From contig CAVURM010000005.1 of the NCBI GenBank assembly GCA_963743875.1, forward strand, positions 463,295 through 527,294: a DNA stretch of 64,000 nt, read 5' to 3'. The notes under the pieces were generated by a model. It was not told where the DNA came from, did not search any database, and saw only the letters and a program-made list of their open reading frames with translations. Position 1 is the stretch's first letter. Each line of letters starts with the position of its first letter. The position numbers and the translations under genes were made by a program. This DNA is from RHKX01 sp963743875. Lineage in GTDB: Bacteria > Actinomycetota > Thermoleophilia > Solirubrobacterales > 70-9. Shown here piece after piece: positions 1 through 8,749 of the stretch.

Positions 1-257
1 GCGATCACGTTCGGAGGCCCGCCGCCGATCTTCGTGGACAGCCCGATGTCGCGGTTGTCGTAGCGGATGACTCGATAACCGTCCCCGACGAGCATTTCGC
101 AGAAGGCCTCGTCCCAGCCGAGCATCTGCATTCCCAGACCCATGATCAGCAGGATCGTCGGGTCGGAGGGGTCGCCGAAGCTCTCGTAGGCGATTTCGAT
201 CCCGTTGCCGAGGTCGGCGATCTCGACCCGGTCCCGGGCTGTATCCGCGACGATCAT
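1..257 (-). CDS. alpha/beta-fold hydrolase, N-terminal part (runs off the window)
   Basis: The visible 85 residues have the N-terminal layout of alpha/beta hydrolases: a beta hairpin with IAYESFGDP, then LLIMGLGMQ (the HG/oxyanion-loop region), a W-D-E-A-F segment and YRVIRYDNRDIGLST, the strand and turn that precede the nucleophile elbow. This arrangement resembles the RdmC/TesE-like esterase group. The catalytic Ser, Asp and His lie beyond the window edge, so substrate cannot be judged. The ATG overlaps the stop of the SRPBCC gene as ATGA, so it is the last visible gene of a minus-strand operon. Confidence 0.8.
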   Translation of the reverse strand, partial: MIVADTARDRVEIADLGNGIEIAYESFGDPSDPTILLIMGLGMQMLGWDEAFCEMLVGDGYRVIRYDNRDIGLSTKIGGGPPNVI

Positions 258-709
258 CGTTGACCATTCTCCAGCATGTCCTTGAGGCGAGCGAGCGAGC
301 GTTGCGCCTCGCGGTCACCGGACATGGCGTTGAACGCCCGCCCGGCGAGCCTGCCGACCTTCCCGGCGGGCAGCTCGAACTCGTTCTCGTAGTCGAATCG
401 GGTCCCGTCGCCGACCTTCTCCAGGTCGTAGGAGATCCGCGCAGCGGCGCCCGCGGCCGCCTTGCCCTGCCAGCGGGCCCGGCGGGGCGCATTGCACTCG
501 ACGACCTCCCAGTGGACCTTCAGCGGCACTCCCTTCAGGCGCATCTCCTGCCGGAAGCGACTGCCTTTGGTCAGGGCCCCCTCGGGAACGTCTGAGACCG
601 ACCTGTGAATGGTGACCCAATCGCCGAGGCGCTCAGGGTCCATGACCAGCGCCCAGACCTCCTCGATCGGCGCATTGATCTCTATCGACTGCGCAACGAC
701 GTCACCCAT
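254..709 (-). CDS. SRPBCC-family (polyketide cyclase/START-like) protein
   Basis: A 151-residue protein that starts with a beta strand and the motif INAPIEEVWALVMDPERLGDW, the classic opening of the SRPBCC helix-grip fold that forms a hydrophobic ligand cavity. The chosen ATG overlaps the end of the upstream reductase by 8 nt. A longer frame adds an Arg/Pro-rich extension inside that gene and is unlikely. Members bind or process small hydrophobic molecules; the ligand here is unknown. The overlaps with an NAD(P)-binding reductase and a hydrolase suggest a shared metabolic task. Confidence 0.85.
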   Translation of the reverse strand: MGDVVAQSIEINAPIEEVWALVMDPERLGDWVTIHRSVSDVPEGALTKGSRFRQEMRLKGVPLKVHWEVVECNAPRRARWQGKAAAGAAARISYDLEKVGDGTRFDYENEFELPAGKVGRLAGRAFNAMSGDREAQRSLARLKDMLENGQR

Positions 710-1640
710 CGCCGCCGGCCTCCGCCTCGGCCAGGGCACGCTGGATGGCAACGTTGATGGGCTCGGGGGTGATGTCGAACAGGCGAGCTCCGGTCGGGTC
801 GGAAACGCTGGTGTCGTCGTTGAGCCCGAGGCTCAGCTCGGCGGCTACTGCTGGAGACCCGGAGGTGACGCTCGCAGCCCCTGCGGCGACGACACCGGGA
901 CTGGCGATGCCGCCGGGCATCGGGATGCGTAGCGCGGCGCGGTGACCCGTCTCGCGCGAGAAGCGAGCGATCACGTCGAGATGCTGCATCACGTCGGGGC
1001 CGCCGATCTGGATCTCACGGCCGGCCGCCTCCGGGATCAGGGGGGCGTCCCGCAGGTAGGAGACGACATCGCGGATCCCGATCGGCTGGGTGTCGGAGTG
1101 AAGCCAGTCCGGCGCCGGGAGCGCGGGGAGCTTGCCGGCGATCGAGCGCAGCAACTCGTAGGACTCGCTTTCGGGCCCGATGATCATCGCGGCGCGGAAG
1201 TACGTGAGGGGAGGGCCGAACTCCCGCAACGCCTCGGCGGTGCGGTGGCGGCTGTCGAGATGGGGTGAGCCGCCCTCGTCGGGGCCGAGGCCGCCGAGGT
1301 AGACGAGTCTCTCGACTCCGGCGTCGGAGGCCGCCGCCGCGAACCGCGCCGCCGCCGCCTCCTCGCGCGCCGCGTAGTCGGAGCCGCTGCCGAGCATGTG
1401 GACGAGGAAGTAGGCCACGTCGACGCCCTCCATCGCGGTGCTCAGGTCGGGGCTCGAATCGAGGTCGGCCTCGACCAACTCGATGCCGGGCCCGAGCACA
1501 CGGCGGGCCCGGTCCTGGTCGCGGACGAGCCCGCGGACGTGAACTCCGTCTTCGAGGAGCGACCGCACGAGCCTGCGACCGACGACTCCGGTCGCCCCCG
1601 CGACCAGGTAGGTCGGAGCGTCGCCGTTCGTCGAGTTCAC
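702..1640 (-). CDS. NAD(P)-binding atypical SDR (YbjT/NmrA-like)
   Basis: 312 residues beginning with the Rossmann motif VAGATGVVGRRLV near residues 13-25. The segments YFLVHML and LVYLGGL are typical of the YbjT-like atypical extended SDRs. The usual YxxxK catalytic pair is not evident, so it may act as a redox sensor, a quinone-type reductase or a sugar-nucleotide-like epimerase relative. It uses a GTG start that overlaps the upstream TGA as GTGA, and it is translationally linked to the SRPBCC gene by an 8-nt overlap. Confidence 0.85.
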   Translation of the reverse strand: MNSTNGDAPTYLVAGATGVVGRRLVRSLLEDGVHVRGLVRDQDRARRVLGPGIELVEADLDSSPDLSTAMEGVDVAYFLVHMLGSGSDYAAREEAAAARFAAAASDAGVERLVYLGGLGPDEGGSPHLDSRHRTAEALREFGPPLTYFRAAMIIGPESESYELLRSIAGKLPALPAPDWLHSDTQPIGIRDVVSYLRDAPLIPEAAGREIQIGGPDVMQHLDVIARFSRETGHRAALRIPMPGGIASPGVVAAGAASVTSGSPAVAAELSLGLNDDTSVSDPTGARLFDITPEPINVAIQRALAEAEAGGDG

Positions 1641-2302
1641 GACCTCGCCGCCCCCTGGGCAGCCGGTTGCCCGTGATCGCTCGGCATGGACGTTCGATCG
1701 ACCACCGGGAAGTCGAGGCGGGGCAGGTATCGGAGATAGCCATTGCAGACGAAGACGTGAATCCGGAGCTGAGTCTGGGCATAGAACCAGGCGCCGAACC
1801 GGGCGATCCGTCCCCGGCCGCGCAGGCCCGGGTAGAAGTTCTCGACCTCGACCTTGGCGATCAGACGGACCCTGTCGAGGCTCGCGTCGACCCCGTCACG
1901 GTCACATCGGGTGACCGATACGCGCAGTGCACCTCTCCCGCGGCCTTCGACCGCCACCAACAGGCCGCGATCGATCGGCCAGGTGACCCGGCCGGCGCCC
2001 TCGGAGGTCTCATAGATCGGGGCGCCGAAGCGAAGCAGCGGGATCCTCCCGAAGGCGGTGACCGTCCGGGATGCGGCCGCGTATTGAACGCGGATGATCC
2101 CGAGCGAGATCCGCCGCAGGAACGCCCAATAACCGCGAGCGATCAGCTCGAGGTTGTCCGCCGTCCAGATTCCCTCCAGCAGGCTCCGATCAACCGTGAT
2201 CTCCGCCTCCTGAACTGAGCCGACGGCGCCGCTGGCGCGAACGCGAACCTGCTCCTCCGGTTTGAGGATCGAGACCTCGGGCTGGGTGGTCACCTTGCTC
2301 AT
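1637..2302 (-). CDS. protein of unknown function in an overlapping operon
   Basis: 221 residues that I do not recognise as a named family. No signal peptide or clear transmembrane segment is visible. The middle is a beta-rich, Arg/Gly-rich region (VRVQYAAASRTVTAFGRIPLLRF type strands), and the C-terminal third is aromatic (WFYAQTQLRIHVFVCNGYLRYL). It is locked between the DsbA-like gene (ATGA overlap) and the SDR (GTGA overlap), so the three are almost certainly co-translated. Only the C-terminal part of the much longer open frame is real; the rest is a shadow of the DsbA-like gene. Confidence 0.65.
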   Translation of the reverse strand: MSKVTTQPEVSILKPEEQVRVRASGAVGSVQEAEITVDRSLLEGIWTADNLELIARGYWAFLRRISLGIIRVQYAAASRTVTAFGRIPLLRFGAPIYETSEGAGRVTWPIDRGLLVAVEGRGRGALRVSVTRCDRDGVDASLDRVRLIAKVEVENFYPGLRGRGRIARFGAWFYAQTQLRIHVFVCNGYLRYLPRLDFPVVDRTSMPSDHGQPAAQGAARS

Positions 2303-3159
2303 CCGGCCTCGTTGCGGTGCCAGAAACCGTCGGCGCCGACGTAGTCCTGGGATGCGATCCGGCCGAGCTCCTCGCGGGCGATATCGAACGGGATGTCGCA
2401 GACTGTCGCGACCTCTTGCGTGGAAAGGGGGAACGCTCGCCAGTCGAGGACCTGCTCGGCGGAGCTGGCCGGCTCGCGCCGGTCGAGGCCGGGAACGAGG
2501 TTGGCGAGGATCGCGTCGTAGACGGCGAAGGGCTGGAAACCGGGAACCGAGATCGTGATCCTGTCCGAGAGGCGGGTGATCTCGTAGCTGGGGCACGTGT
2601 ATCGACGCCCGCCCGACCAGTTCGCGAGCTTGTGATCGAGCACCTTGGCGGCGGGCATCGGGCGGCGAGCCAGCGCGGCGTCCTCGTTCAGCTTGCGCTC
2701 GACCTCGGGATCGGCCATCCATTCGTCCAGCTCGCCCTCGATTCCGGCGTCGGCAGCGGCGGCGCGGATGGTCGCGGGATCGTCGAGCATCTGACCGCTG
2801 AAGTTGCGGATTCGCAGGCTCCGCAGGGCCCGACGCACGGTTCGGCGATCGGAGTGGACGCCCGCGGCAACGACGAGCCGGCATGCCTCCCGGGTCGCCG
2901 GCACGTACGGCTTTGGCCGGCTGTCGATGGGCATCAGATGCTCGGCGGCGATTTTCTTGACGCTTTCGCTCAGGGACTCGGCTGTCATGCCCCGGTCCGC
3001 CTGATCCTCTCGCGTGTTCGCGAGGACCACCATTCGCGGCTCCCACTCGATCCGCCCCTCGTAGAGCCAATCGATCCGATGCCTGAACGGCTCGGCGCTG
3101 TAGGCCCATGGGCACATGGGGTCGGTGAACTCGGTGATGCGGACGCAGATCTCGCTCAT
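2299..3159 (-). CDS. DsbA/FrnE-like thioredoxin-fold protein with a single active-site Cys
   Basis: 286 residues. The N-terminus reads ITEFTDPMCPWAYS, the FrnE/DsbA-like thioredoxin-fold signature in which a CPxC pair is expected; here it is C16-P-W-A19, so the second redox Cys is missing. The long helical insertion and the C-terminal return to the fold fit the family and its usual length. It is the first gene of the minus-strand operon. A single-Cys active site argues against a classical disulfide oxidase and for a GST-like or dehalogenase/isomerase role, as seen in HCCA-isomerase relatives. Confidence 0.75.
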   Translation of the reverse strand: MSEICVRITEFTDPMCPWAYSAEPFRHRIDWLYEGRIEWEPRMVVLANTREDQADRGMTAESLSESVKKIAAEHLMPIDSRPKPYVPATREACRLVVAAGVHSDRRTVRRALRSLRIRNFSGQMLDDPATIRAAAADAGIEGELDEWMADPEVERKLNEDAALARRPMPAAKVLDHKLANWSGGRRYTCPSYEITRLSDRITISVPGFQPFAVYDAILANLVPGLDRREPASSAEQVLDWRAFPLSTQEVATVCDIPFDIAREELGRIASQDYVGADGFWHRNEAG

Positions 3160-3248
3160 GGGGACGTGGAAGTCTGACGACTGGAGGACTTCGGGGAGCG
3201 GACACTCCCCATACAGCCGGACCCCCTTCGGGGAGCCCATCCGAAAGC

Positions 3249-3278
3249 ACGAAGGGCCGCTCGGAGGCGACCCTTCGT
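3249..3278 (-). terminator. probable terminator after the NlpC/P60 gene
   Basis: An 8-bp perfect stem (ACGAAGGG/CCCTTCGT) with a further CGC/GCG pairing in the loop lies 33 nt beyond the stop of the NlpC/P60 gene. On the minus strand it is followed by only a weak T-rich stretch, so termination strength is uncertain. It separates the peptidase gene from the downstream DsbA-like operon. Confidence 0.55.
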
Positions 3279-3310
3279 TCAACTTCTTGCGCTCCGCGAG
3301 CGCCGTGCCG

Positions 3311-3850
3311 CTAGAGCCCCTGGGGGTGGCGAACCTTGAACTTGCCGGATGTCGACTGCATGCTGGTGCTCCAGCTCGGACCGTCGCCGCCGGTGTTGGA
3401 GGTATCGAAGCGCAATCCCGCGACCGTCATGTAGGCGTGGCCGGGGTTGCCGTAGACGCTGATCCACGAGCCCTTGCCCTTGTCGCCGTACCTGGACAGG
3501 CCGGTCGAATCGAGGGGGACGTCGAGCAGCTTGCCGCCGTGGAGGGCGTAGCTGACGGCTCCGGAGCAGTCGTAGCCCTTGTCGTTCCAGTTGCCGTGGC
3601 CGCCGCCCCACTTGTAGGGCTTGTTGCGGATCTTGTTGGCCGCGGCGATCACCTTCTGGACCTTGGCCGGCGCGTCGGCGGGGGCGATGGCCCTGCCGTT
3701 GACCAACTTCGCCTTCGAACCCGAGACGGTCGGCTCAGAGCCGCCGGGCGTGAGGCCGCCGCCCGCCTGGGCGGTTGCGGTCGGGATCAGGGCGAGCGCC
3801 GCGATCACGGCTAGACCGGCTATTCGCGGAAATCGAATGTCTTTCGGCAC
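3311..3850 (-). CDS. secreted NlpC/P60-type cell-wall peptidase
   Basis: 179 residues with an N-terminal signal peptide (hydrophobic stretch about residues 10-27, ending TAQA). The NlpC/P60 core starts near residue 62. The catalytic Cys95 lies in YDCSG and the His138 in GNPGHAYM, as in gamma-D-glutamyl-diaminopimelate or endopeptidase members. The start is GTG, preceded by an AGAAGGAG ribosome-binding site, directly after a c-di-AMP riboswitch. No separate wall-binding domain is visible. Its role is peptidoglycan remodelling outside the membrane. Confidence 0.92.
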   Translation of the reverse strand: MPKDIRFPRIAGLAVIAALALIPTATAQAGGGLTPGGSEPTVSGSKAKLVNGRAIAPADAPAKVQKVIAAANKIRNKPYKWGGGHGNWNDKGYDCSGAVSYALHGGKLLDVPLDSTGLSRYGDKGKGSWISVYGNPGHAYMTVAGLRFDTSNTGGDGPSWSTSMQSTSGKFKVRHPQGL

Positions 3851-3865
3851 GTAGGACTCCTTCTT

Positions 3866-3960
3866 CGGCCTACGGGGTTAGCTGACGGGCTAGCGCTAAA
3901 GGAGATTGCGCTTCCAACTCTTGGATTCGCCCCAACTCATGGTTCCCCCGCTCTCACTCT
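3866..3960 (-). promoter_or_regulatory. c-di-AMP riboswitch (ydaO/yuaA class)
   Basis: Read on the minus strand, the leader contains GCGGGGGAACCA, then TTGGGGCGAATCC, and ends with CCCGTCAGCTAACCCCGTAGGC-like sequence next to the ribosome-binding site. These three blocks, in this order and spacing, are the hallmarks of the ydaO riboswitch, which in Actinobacteria usually precedes NlpC/P60 or Rpf-type cell-wall hydrolase genes. High c-di-AMP normally turns such genes off. Its placement before the peptidase start is exactly as expected. Confidence 0.92.
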
Positions 3961-3987
3961 TCAATGAGCGAGACTCGGCATTACCAA

Positions 3988-4054
3988 TTGCAAGGTTCGC
4001 GCAAGATACACGAAGCCCTCCCTGAATGAGGTCTTGCTCACAATTACCTTGCAA
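3988..4054. repeat. inverted repeat TTGCAAGGT / ACCTTGCAA in the divergent promoter region
   Basis: Nine-base arms at 3988-3996 and 4046-4054 flank a 49-nt spacer, in an AT-richer stretch between the divergent riboswitch/peptidase and ctaA genes. It could be a paired operator that loops the region or brings two dimers together. No regulator is evident nearby. Confidence 0.4.
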
Positions 4055-4131
4055 GTTCCTGTCCGGGGGCCGGGCCGCTCTGGCACCCGCCGGCCGGGCG
4101 CGCCGGCTCGGTACCGTGGCGACCCCGCGCC

Positions 4132-5085
4132 ATGAGCCGACTGCATCGAATCACCAGCTTCACGATCTCCCGGGAGGCGTACTTCATCGTCGCCGCGGTC
4201 GCCCTCGCGTCGCTGGCACTGATCGTCCTCACGGGTGCCGCGGTGCGGCTCACCGCCTCCGGCCTCGGCTGTCCCGATTGGCCCAAGTGCTATGGCGGCA
4301 CCGTCCCGCCCGCCGACATCAACGCGGTGATCGAATACGGCAACCGGGTGCTGACTGGGTTCGTCGGCATCGCCGTGATTGCGGCCAGCGTCCTCGCCTT
4401 TCGCCGCCGCCCCTACCGCTGGCACCTGGCCCTGTTCGGCGGTTTGTTGCCGATCGGCGTGATCTGCCAGGCCGCGCTCGGAGCGCTCGTCGTCAAGTAT
4501 CACCTGGCGCCGGGCCTGGTGATGCTCCATTTCATCCTCTCGATGCTCCTCCTCGATGCCGCGTTCGCGCTGATGTGGTGTTCGCGTTACGAGCCTGACG
4601 AGCGAGCGCGCTCCAGCGACCGCCTCGGGGTCTGGGCCGTCCGGGGCCTGATCCCGCTGGGCCAGCTGACGATCCTCGCCGGCACCATCAGCACGGCGTC
4701 GGGCCCGCATCCGGGCGACCACGAGGGCGAGCTCGTGCAGCGCTTTGACTTCAGGGGCGCAGACACACTCCAATGGGTGGTGGAGCGCCACTCCATCATG
4801 GCGGCCGTCTTCGGCATCTCGGCGATCGCGGTCTGGTTCCTGCTTGCTCGCGACGGGGGCGACAAGCGCGCCATCCGCCCGCTCACCGTGATGATCGCCC
4901 TGATCGCGACGCAGGCGGCGATCGGCGGGATCCAGTGGGCGCTCGAGCTGCCGGCGTTCCTCGTCTGGGTCCACATCGCGGTCGCCACCGCGACCTGGCT
5001 CGCGGTCCTCTGGACCGTGGCTGTCGCTGGTCGGCTGGAGCCGAAGCCGAAGCCGGTTGCGGCCGCGGGCCCCGCATATACCTAG
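4132..5085 (+). CDS. ctaA: heme A synthase (CtaA/COX15)
   Basis: 317 residues with about eight hydrophobic segments. The first extracellular loop has the conserved GAAVRLTASGLGCPDWPKCYG block with the Cys47/Cys53 pair, followed by Glu68 in VIEYGNR. Candidate heme-ligating histidines are His133 (MLHFILS), His220 (VVERHSIMA) and His281 (VWVHIAVA). The enzyme oxidises the C8 methyl of heme O to the formyl group of heme A for aa3-type cytochrome oxidase in the membrane. It converges with the following minus-strand SDR, leaving only a 4-nt gap. Confidence 0.95.
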   Translation: MSRLHRITSFTISREAYFIVAAVALASLALIVLTGAAVRLTASGLGCPDWPKCYGGTVPPADINAVIEYGNRVLTGFVGIAVIAASVLAFRRRPYRWHLALFGGLLPIGVICQAALGALVVKYHLAPGLVMLHFILSMLLLDAAFALMWCSRYEPDERARSSDRLGVWAVRGLIPLGQLTILAGTISTASGPHPGDHEGELVQRFDFRGADTLQWVVERHSIMAAVFGISAIAVWFLLARDGGDKRAIRPLTVMIALIATQAAIGGIQWALELPAFLVWVHIAVATATWLAVLWTVAVAGRLEPKPKPVAAAGPAYT

Positions 5086-5089
5086 GGGA

Positions 5090-5725
5090 CTAGAGGAGCT
5101 TCTCGATCGGGGTCGTGCCGCTGACGACCTCGATCGTCCGCTCGGGCGCCTTGTCGGGGAGGAGGACCGCGATCACGGCGGCGACATCTGCCCGCGGGAT
5201 GCTGCTGCGCCCGACTGAATCGCCGGCCTCGACCCTGCCGGTCGGCGGGTCGTCGGTGAGCATTCCCGGCTTGATGATGGCGTAGTCGAGACCGCTCGCT
5301 CTCACCGCCGCGTCGGCCCTGCCCTTGGCCCGCAGGTAGACGTCGAACGTCTCCTCACCCTCGTGATCGGCGTCGGCGCCCATCGAGCTGATGATCAGGA
5401 AGCGGCCGATGTGGTTGTGCTTGGCGGCCTCGATCAACTTGACGGCGCCGCCGTAGTCCATCGCCTCCTTGCGGGCCGGACCGCTTTCGGGTCCGGCGCC
5501 CGCGGCGAAGACGACGGCCTCGGCCACGCCGACGGCCTCGGCCACGCGATCATCGTCGGCCTCCTCGAGATCGCAGACGATCGCCTCCAGCGCTCCCGCT
5601 TCTCTGACGGCCTCCGCGTGGGCCGGATTGCGGATCAGCGATCGAACCTGGTCGCCCCGCTCGTCGAGCATCCGGGTCAGCTCCAGTGCGATCTTTCCAT
5701 GACCCCCGGCGATGACGACTCTCAT
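5090..5725 (-). CDS. NAD(P)-binding SDR (NmrA/SDR_a5-like)
   Basis: 211 residues opening with VVIAGGHGKIALELTRML, the GGxGxIG-type dinucleotide motif of short NAD(P)H-binding atypical SDRs such as YwnB. Later landmarks are FLIISSMGAD and YLRAKGRADAAVRASGLDYAIIKPG, the latter carrying a YxxxK-like pair and the family's P-G motif. A cytosolic oxidoreductase or NAD(P) sensor is likely; the substrate is unknown. It lies 38 nt downstream of the GH31 gene on the same strand and could be its operon partner. Confidence 0.85.
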   Translation of the reverse strand: MRVVIAGGHGKIALELTRMLDERGDQVRSLIRNPAHAEAVREAGALEAIVCDLEEADDDRVAEAVGVAEAVVFAAGAGPESGPARKEAMDYGGAVKLIEAAKHNHIGRFLIISSMGADADHEGEETFDVYLRAKGRADAAVRASGLDYAIIKPGMLTDDPPTGRVEAGDSVGRSSIPRADVAAVIAVLLPDKAPERTIEVVSGTTPIEKLL

Positions 5726-5763
5726 GCCCGTTTTCTATCCGATTCCGGCGCCGGGCAGGCGCC

Positions 5764-8017
5764 TCATCTGAGCGGGTGAGTGCCGCAGCGGATGAAGTAG
5801 GGAAGCCGGTGCAGCGGGGCTCCCACGTACGAAGCCGAGGGACCGCGGTATCGGGTTCCGTCGGCTGCCCGCCAGCAGCCTCGCGGGAAGTAGACGGTGC
5901 GGGCGACCTCGCCCTCCTCGACCACCGGAGCTACGAGCACGTCGCGGCCGAGCATCCACTCCTGATCCTCGCGCGCGGCGCGTCCGTCCTTCGGGTACTC
6001 GAGCCAGAGCGGTCGCGCGATCGGGACGCCGCCCTGGGCTCGCCCGCCTCCAGAGGCGCATGATCAGCGGCTCGGCCCGCCGATGCAGGTCGCTGAGTCG
6101 CTTGTAGATGCGGAGCGTCTCCTGGTCGTAGGACCACGGCGTATGGGTCCCCGCCGCGACCGACCCGTGGACGCGAAACATCGGTGAGAGCGCCGCCCAC
6201 TGGGCCCAGCGGATAAAGAGCTCCTTGCTGGTCGCGCCGTAGGGGATGTCGAAGAAGCCGCCGATGTCGGTGGTGAATCCGTAAGCGCCGCCGATGCCGC
6301 GGTTCAGCATGTCGGTCGTCAGCGAGGCGAGGCCGGCCGAGCGGCTCCAGTCGGTCGTCTCGTCGCCGGGGAAGTTGGCGAACTCGTAGCGGGCGGAGCC
6401 GGGGGTGCCCGAGTAGCCGCTGCGCGTGTAGTAGAAGATCTCGCGGCTCGGGTGGGAGCGCTCGAACTTCCGCACCGCCTCCCACGTGGCCTGATGGAAG
6501 AGGGTGCCGAGACGGTTGTGCATCGACCAGCCGGTGGCACCGTTGTGGAAGCGCATGCCGACCTGGACCTGCTCGCCGAAGTCCTGCATGAATCCCTCCG
6601 CGCCGAGCTTCAGCGCATCGCGGATCCGGCCCTGCCACCAGCGCACCGCCTTCGGATTCGTGAAGTCGATCTGCGCGGCCGGAGCGTTGAAGTTGGAGGT
6701 GAAGATGTAGGGATCCCCGTTCTCCCGGGTCGCCACGTACCCCTTCTTCAGAGCGACGTTGTACGCCCGTGGGTCGTCGGTCCCGATCTCGTCCCTGCCG
6801 ACGAAGGATCGGAAGTAGACGACCGGTTTGATCCCGCGGCCTCGCAGCTTTTCGATCGTCTTGCGCAGGAAGGGCTTCGGCAGGAACTGCCAGCCCTCGA
6901 TCCGGTAGGCGGACAGGTCGATGTTGAGATGCCGCATCTGTCTTAGGTCGGAGCGGACGTCGGCCTCGTAGTCGGGTGCTGGCTGGTCGGGAAACTGAAC
7001 GAGCCGATCGAGCGTCGGCCCGATCGCCCACCGGGGCGGGACCCGATGGCGACCCGAGATCGCGGTCAGGTTGCGGATCGCCGTATGGGAGGTCCCGGGT
7101 GCCACGACGTAATCGAGTCGTGATGCCGCCGCCTGGACCTGCCAGGCATCCGTACGGTCGGATGCCATCCGCCAATGGCTCAGTTCGTCGCGGTCGAGCA
7201 GGAAGCCGTAGCGGTCGGGGGAGATGAAAGACGACTGCACGTAATAGGCCGCGTGCTCGCCGTTCGGGAAGAGGTAGAGATCCGGGTCGGGTGCGTCGGC
7301 GGGTGCCGGGCCGCCGATTCCGCCGGCGCTCAGGTTCTCCTGTTGGGTCCAGTTGTAGAACTCCGATCCCGCCTGGTCGAGCGAGTTATGACGGCCGCCG
7401 AAGCCGCGGAAGGCCTCATCTTTGGGCGCCTCGAAGGAGTCACCCATCGCCGCTACGCCGGCGCGGACGTCGGGTCTGGCGTTGATCTCGATCGTTCCCG
7501 GCCCGGGCCCGGAGCCGACATCGACGACCAGCTTCCGCCCGCTCGGATCGCTGGTCGTCATCACCAGTCTCACCCCGTCCCGGCGTTCCCCGATCCGCTT
7601 GACCGCGACCGCGCCGTACTCGGTGCCGCCTTCGGTGACCGTGTTCAGGTTGCCGTTCCACTGCGAGGAGGGGAACTGGTCGATGGTGACGTCGCCGACG
7701 AGGAACGTGAGCGGTGCATAGAGCGTCGGCGCCGGGGTGCCCTGCGAGCCGAACTGCGGTCGCGGGACCGCGGGTACCTGCTGCGACGCCGCCTCCCGCC
7801 CCCTGATCTGACGCAGGACGGTCCTGCCCTTCCCGTCGGCGAATGTGATCCGCACGGGGTTCCGCTCGATCGTCGCCGAGGCCCCCGGAACCGCAACGAT
7901 CACCCGATTGGGCTTGACGGTGACCTCGGCGGGGGCCTCGGCCGAGGTCACCATGGCCAGAGCACCCGCCAGCGAAAGCGCCGCCACCAGGAATCGAAGT
8001 CGTCCACCCGCCGTCAT
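5764..8017 (-). CDS. secreted GH31-family alpha-glycosidase with a C-terminal frameshift
   Basis: A signal peptide (residues 1-28, ending TSAEA) precedes a GH31 N-terminal beta-sandwich and a (beta/alpha)8 barrel. The nucleophile is Asp479 in GFMQDFGE; the acid/base is probably Asp552 in FPGDETTDWS, followed by TTDIGGF. The FGE form resembles sulfoquinovosidase-like GH31 members, but their sulfonate-binding motif is not recognisable. Near 6040-6046 the frame changes by one base in a run of C. The rest continues in another frame as GGVPIARPLWLEYPKDG through LGRDVLVAPVVEEGE, a typical GH31 C-terminus, ending at 5764. In the given frame the protein would be miscoded after about residue 659. Confidence 0.82.
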
Positions 8018-8037
8018 CGCCGGGAGGGTATGGACGC

Positions 8038-8061
8038 GGCGAGCGGGATGCGCCGCTCGCC
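8038..8061 (-). terminator. terminator-like hairpin between the peroxiredoxin and GH31 genes
   Basis: A 9-bp perfect GC stem (GGCGAGCGG/CCGCTCGCC) with a 6-nt loop follows the peroxiredoxin stop by about 20 nt. It lacks a strong T tract. Confidence 0.45.
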
Positions 8062-8083
8062 GGCCTGCACCTGGGCGTCGGGA

Positions 8084-8749
8084 CTAGGCCTTGGTGGGCT
8101 GCGGGACGATCCGGATGTAGGGGGTCGGCGACTCCCAGCCGTCCGGGTAGGTCTCGCGGGCCTCCTCGTCGGAGACGGTGCCGGCGATGATCACGTCGTC
8201 GCCCTGCTGCCACTGGGCCGGCGTTGCGACCTTGTGGTTGGCGGTCAGCTGCAGCGAGTCGACGACCCGGAGAACCTCGTCGAAGTTCCGGCCGGCCGTC
8301 ATCGGATAGATCAGGATCAGCTTGATCTTCTTGTCCGGACCGATCACGAACACGTTCCGCACCGTCTGGTTGTCGGCGGGGGTGCGCTCGGTCGGGTCGC
8401 CCTCGACGTCGGCGGGCAACATCTCGTATGCCTTCGCGACCTTGAACTCCGGGTCGGCGATGATCGGGTAGTTGGGGGCGGTGCCCTGCGAGGACTCGAT
8501 GTCGGCCGCCCACTTCTCGTGGTTGCCGAGCGGGTCGATGGAAAGGCCGATGATCTTGACCCCGCGCTCGTCGAATGACGGCTTGATGGATGCCATGTAG
8601 CCCAGCTCGGTCGTGCAGACGGGGGTGAAGTCCTTGGGATGGGAGAACAGGACGCCCCACGAATCGCCCAGCCACTCGTGGAAGCTGATCGGTCCCTCGG
8701 TCGTCTCCGCCTCGAAGTCGGGGGCGGTCGATCCAATGCTCAAGCTCAT
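8084..8749 (-). CDS. 1-Cys (Prx6-type) peroxiredoxin
   Basis: 221 residues. The peroxidatic Cys45 lies in HPKDFTPVCTTELG, and the length and C-terminal domain (YIRIVPQP ending) match the Prx6/1-Cys group rather than AhpC. A canonical C-terminal resolving Cys is absent. The enzyme reduces hydrogen peroxide and alkyl hydroperoxides in the cytosol, with an external thiol reductant. The ATG is preceded by a GAAGGAG-like ribosome-binding site. The 5' side holds the unusual tandem hairpin units described at 8896-9111. Confidence 0.93.
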   Translation of the reverse strand: MSLSIGSTAPDFEAETTEGPISFHEWLGDSWGVLFSHPKDFTPVCTTELGYMASIKPSFDERGVKIIGLSIDPLGNHEKWAADIESSQGTAPNYPIIADPEFKVAKAYEMLPADVEGDPTERTPADNQTVRNVFVIGPDKKIKLILIYPMTAGRNFDEVLRVVDSLQLTANHKVATPAQWQQGDDVIIAGTVSDEEARETYPDGWESPTPYIRIVPQPTKA

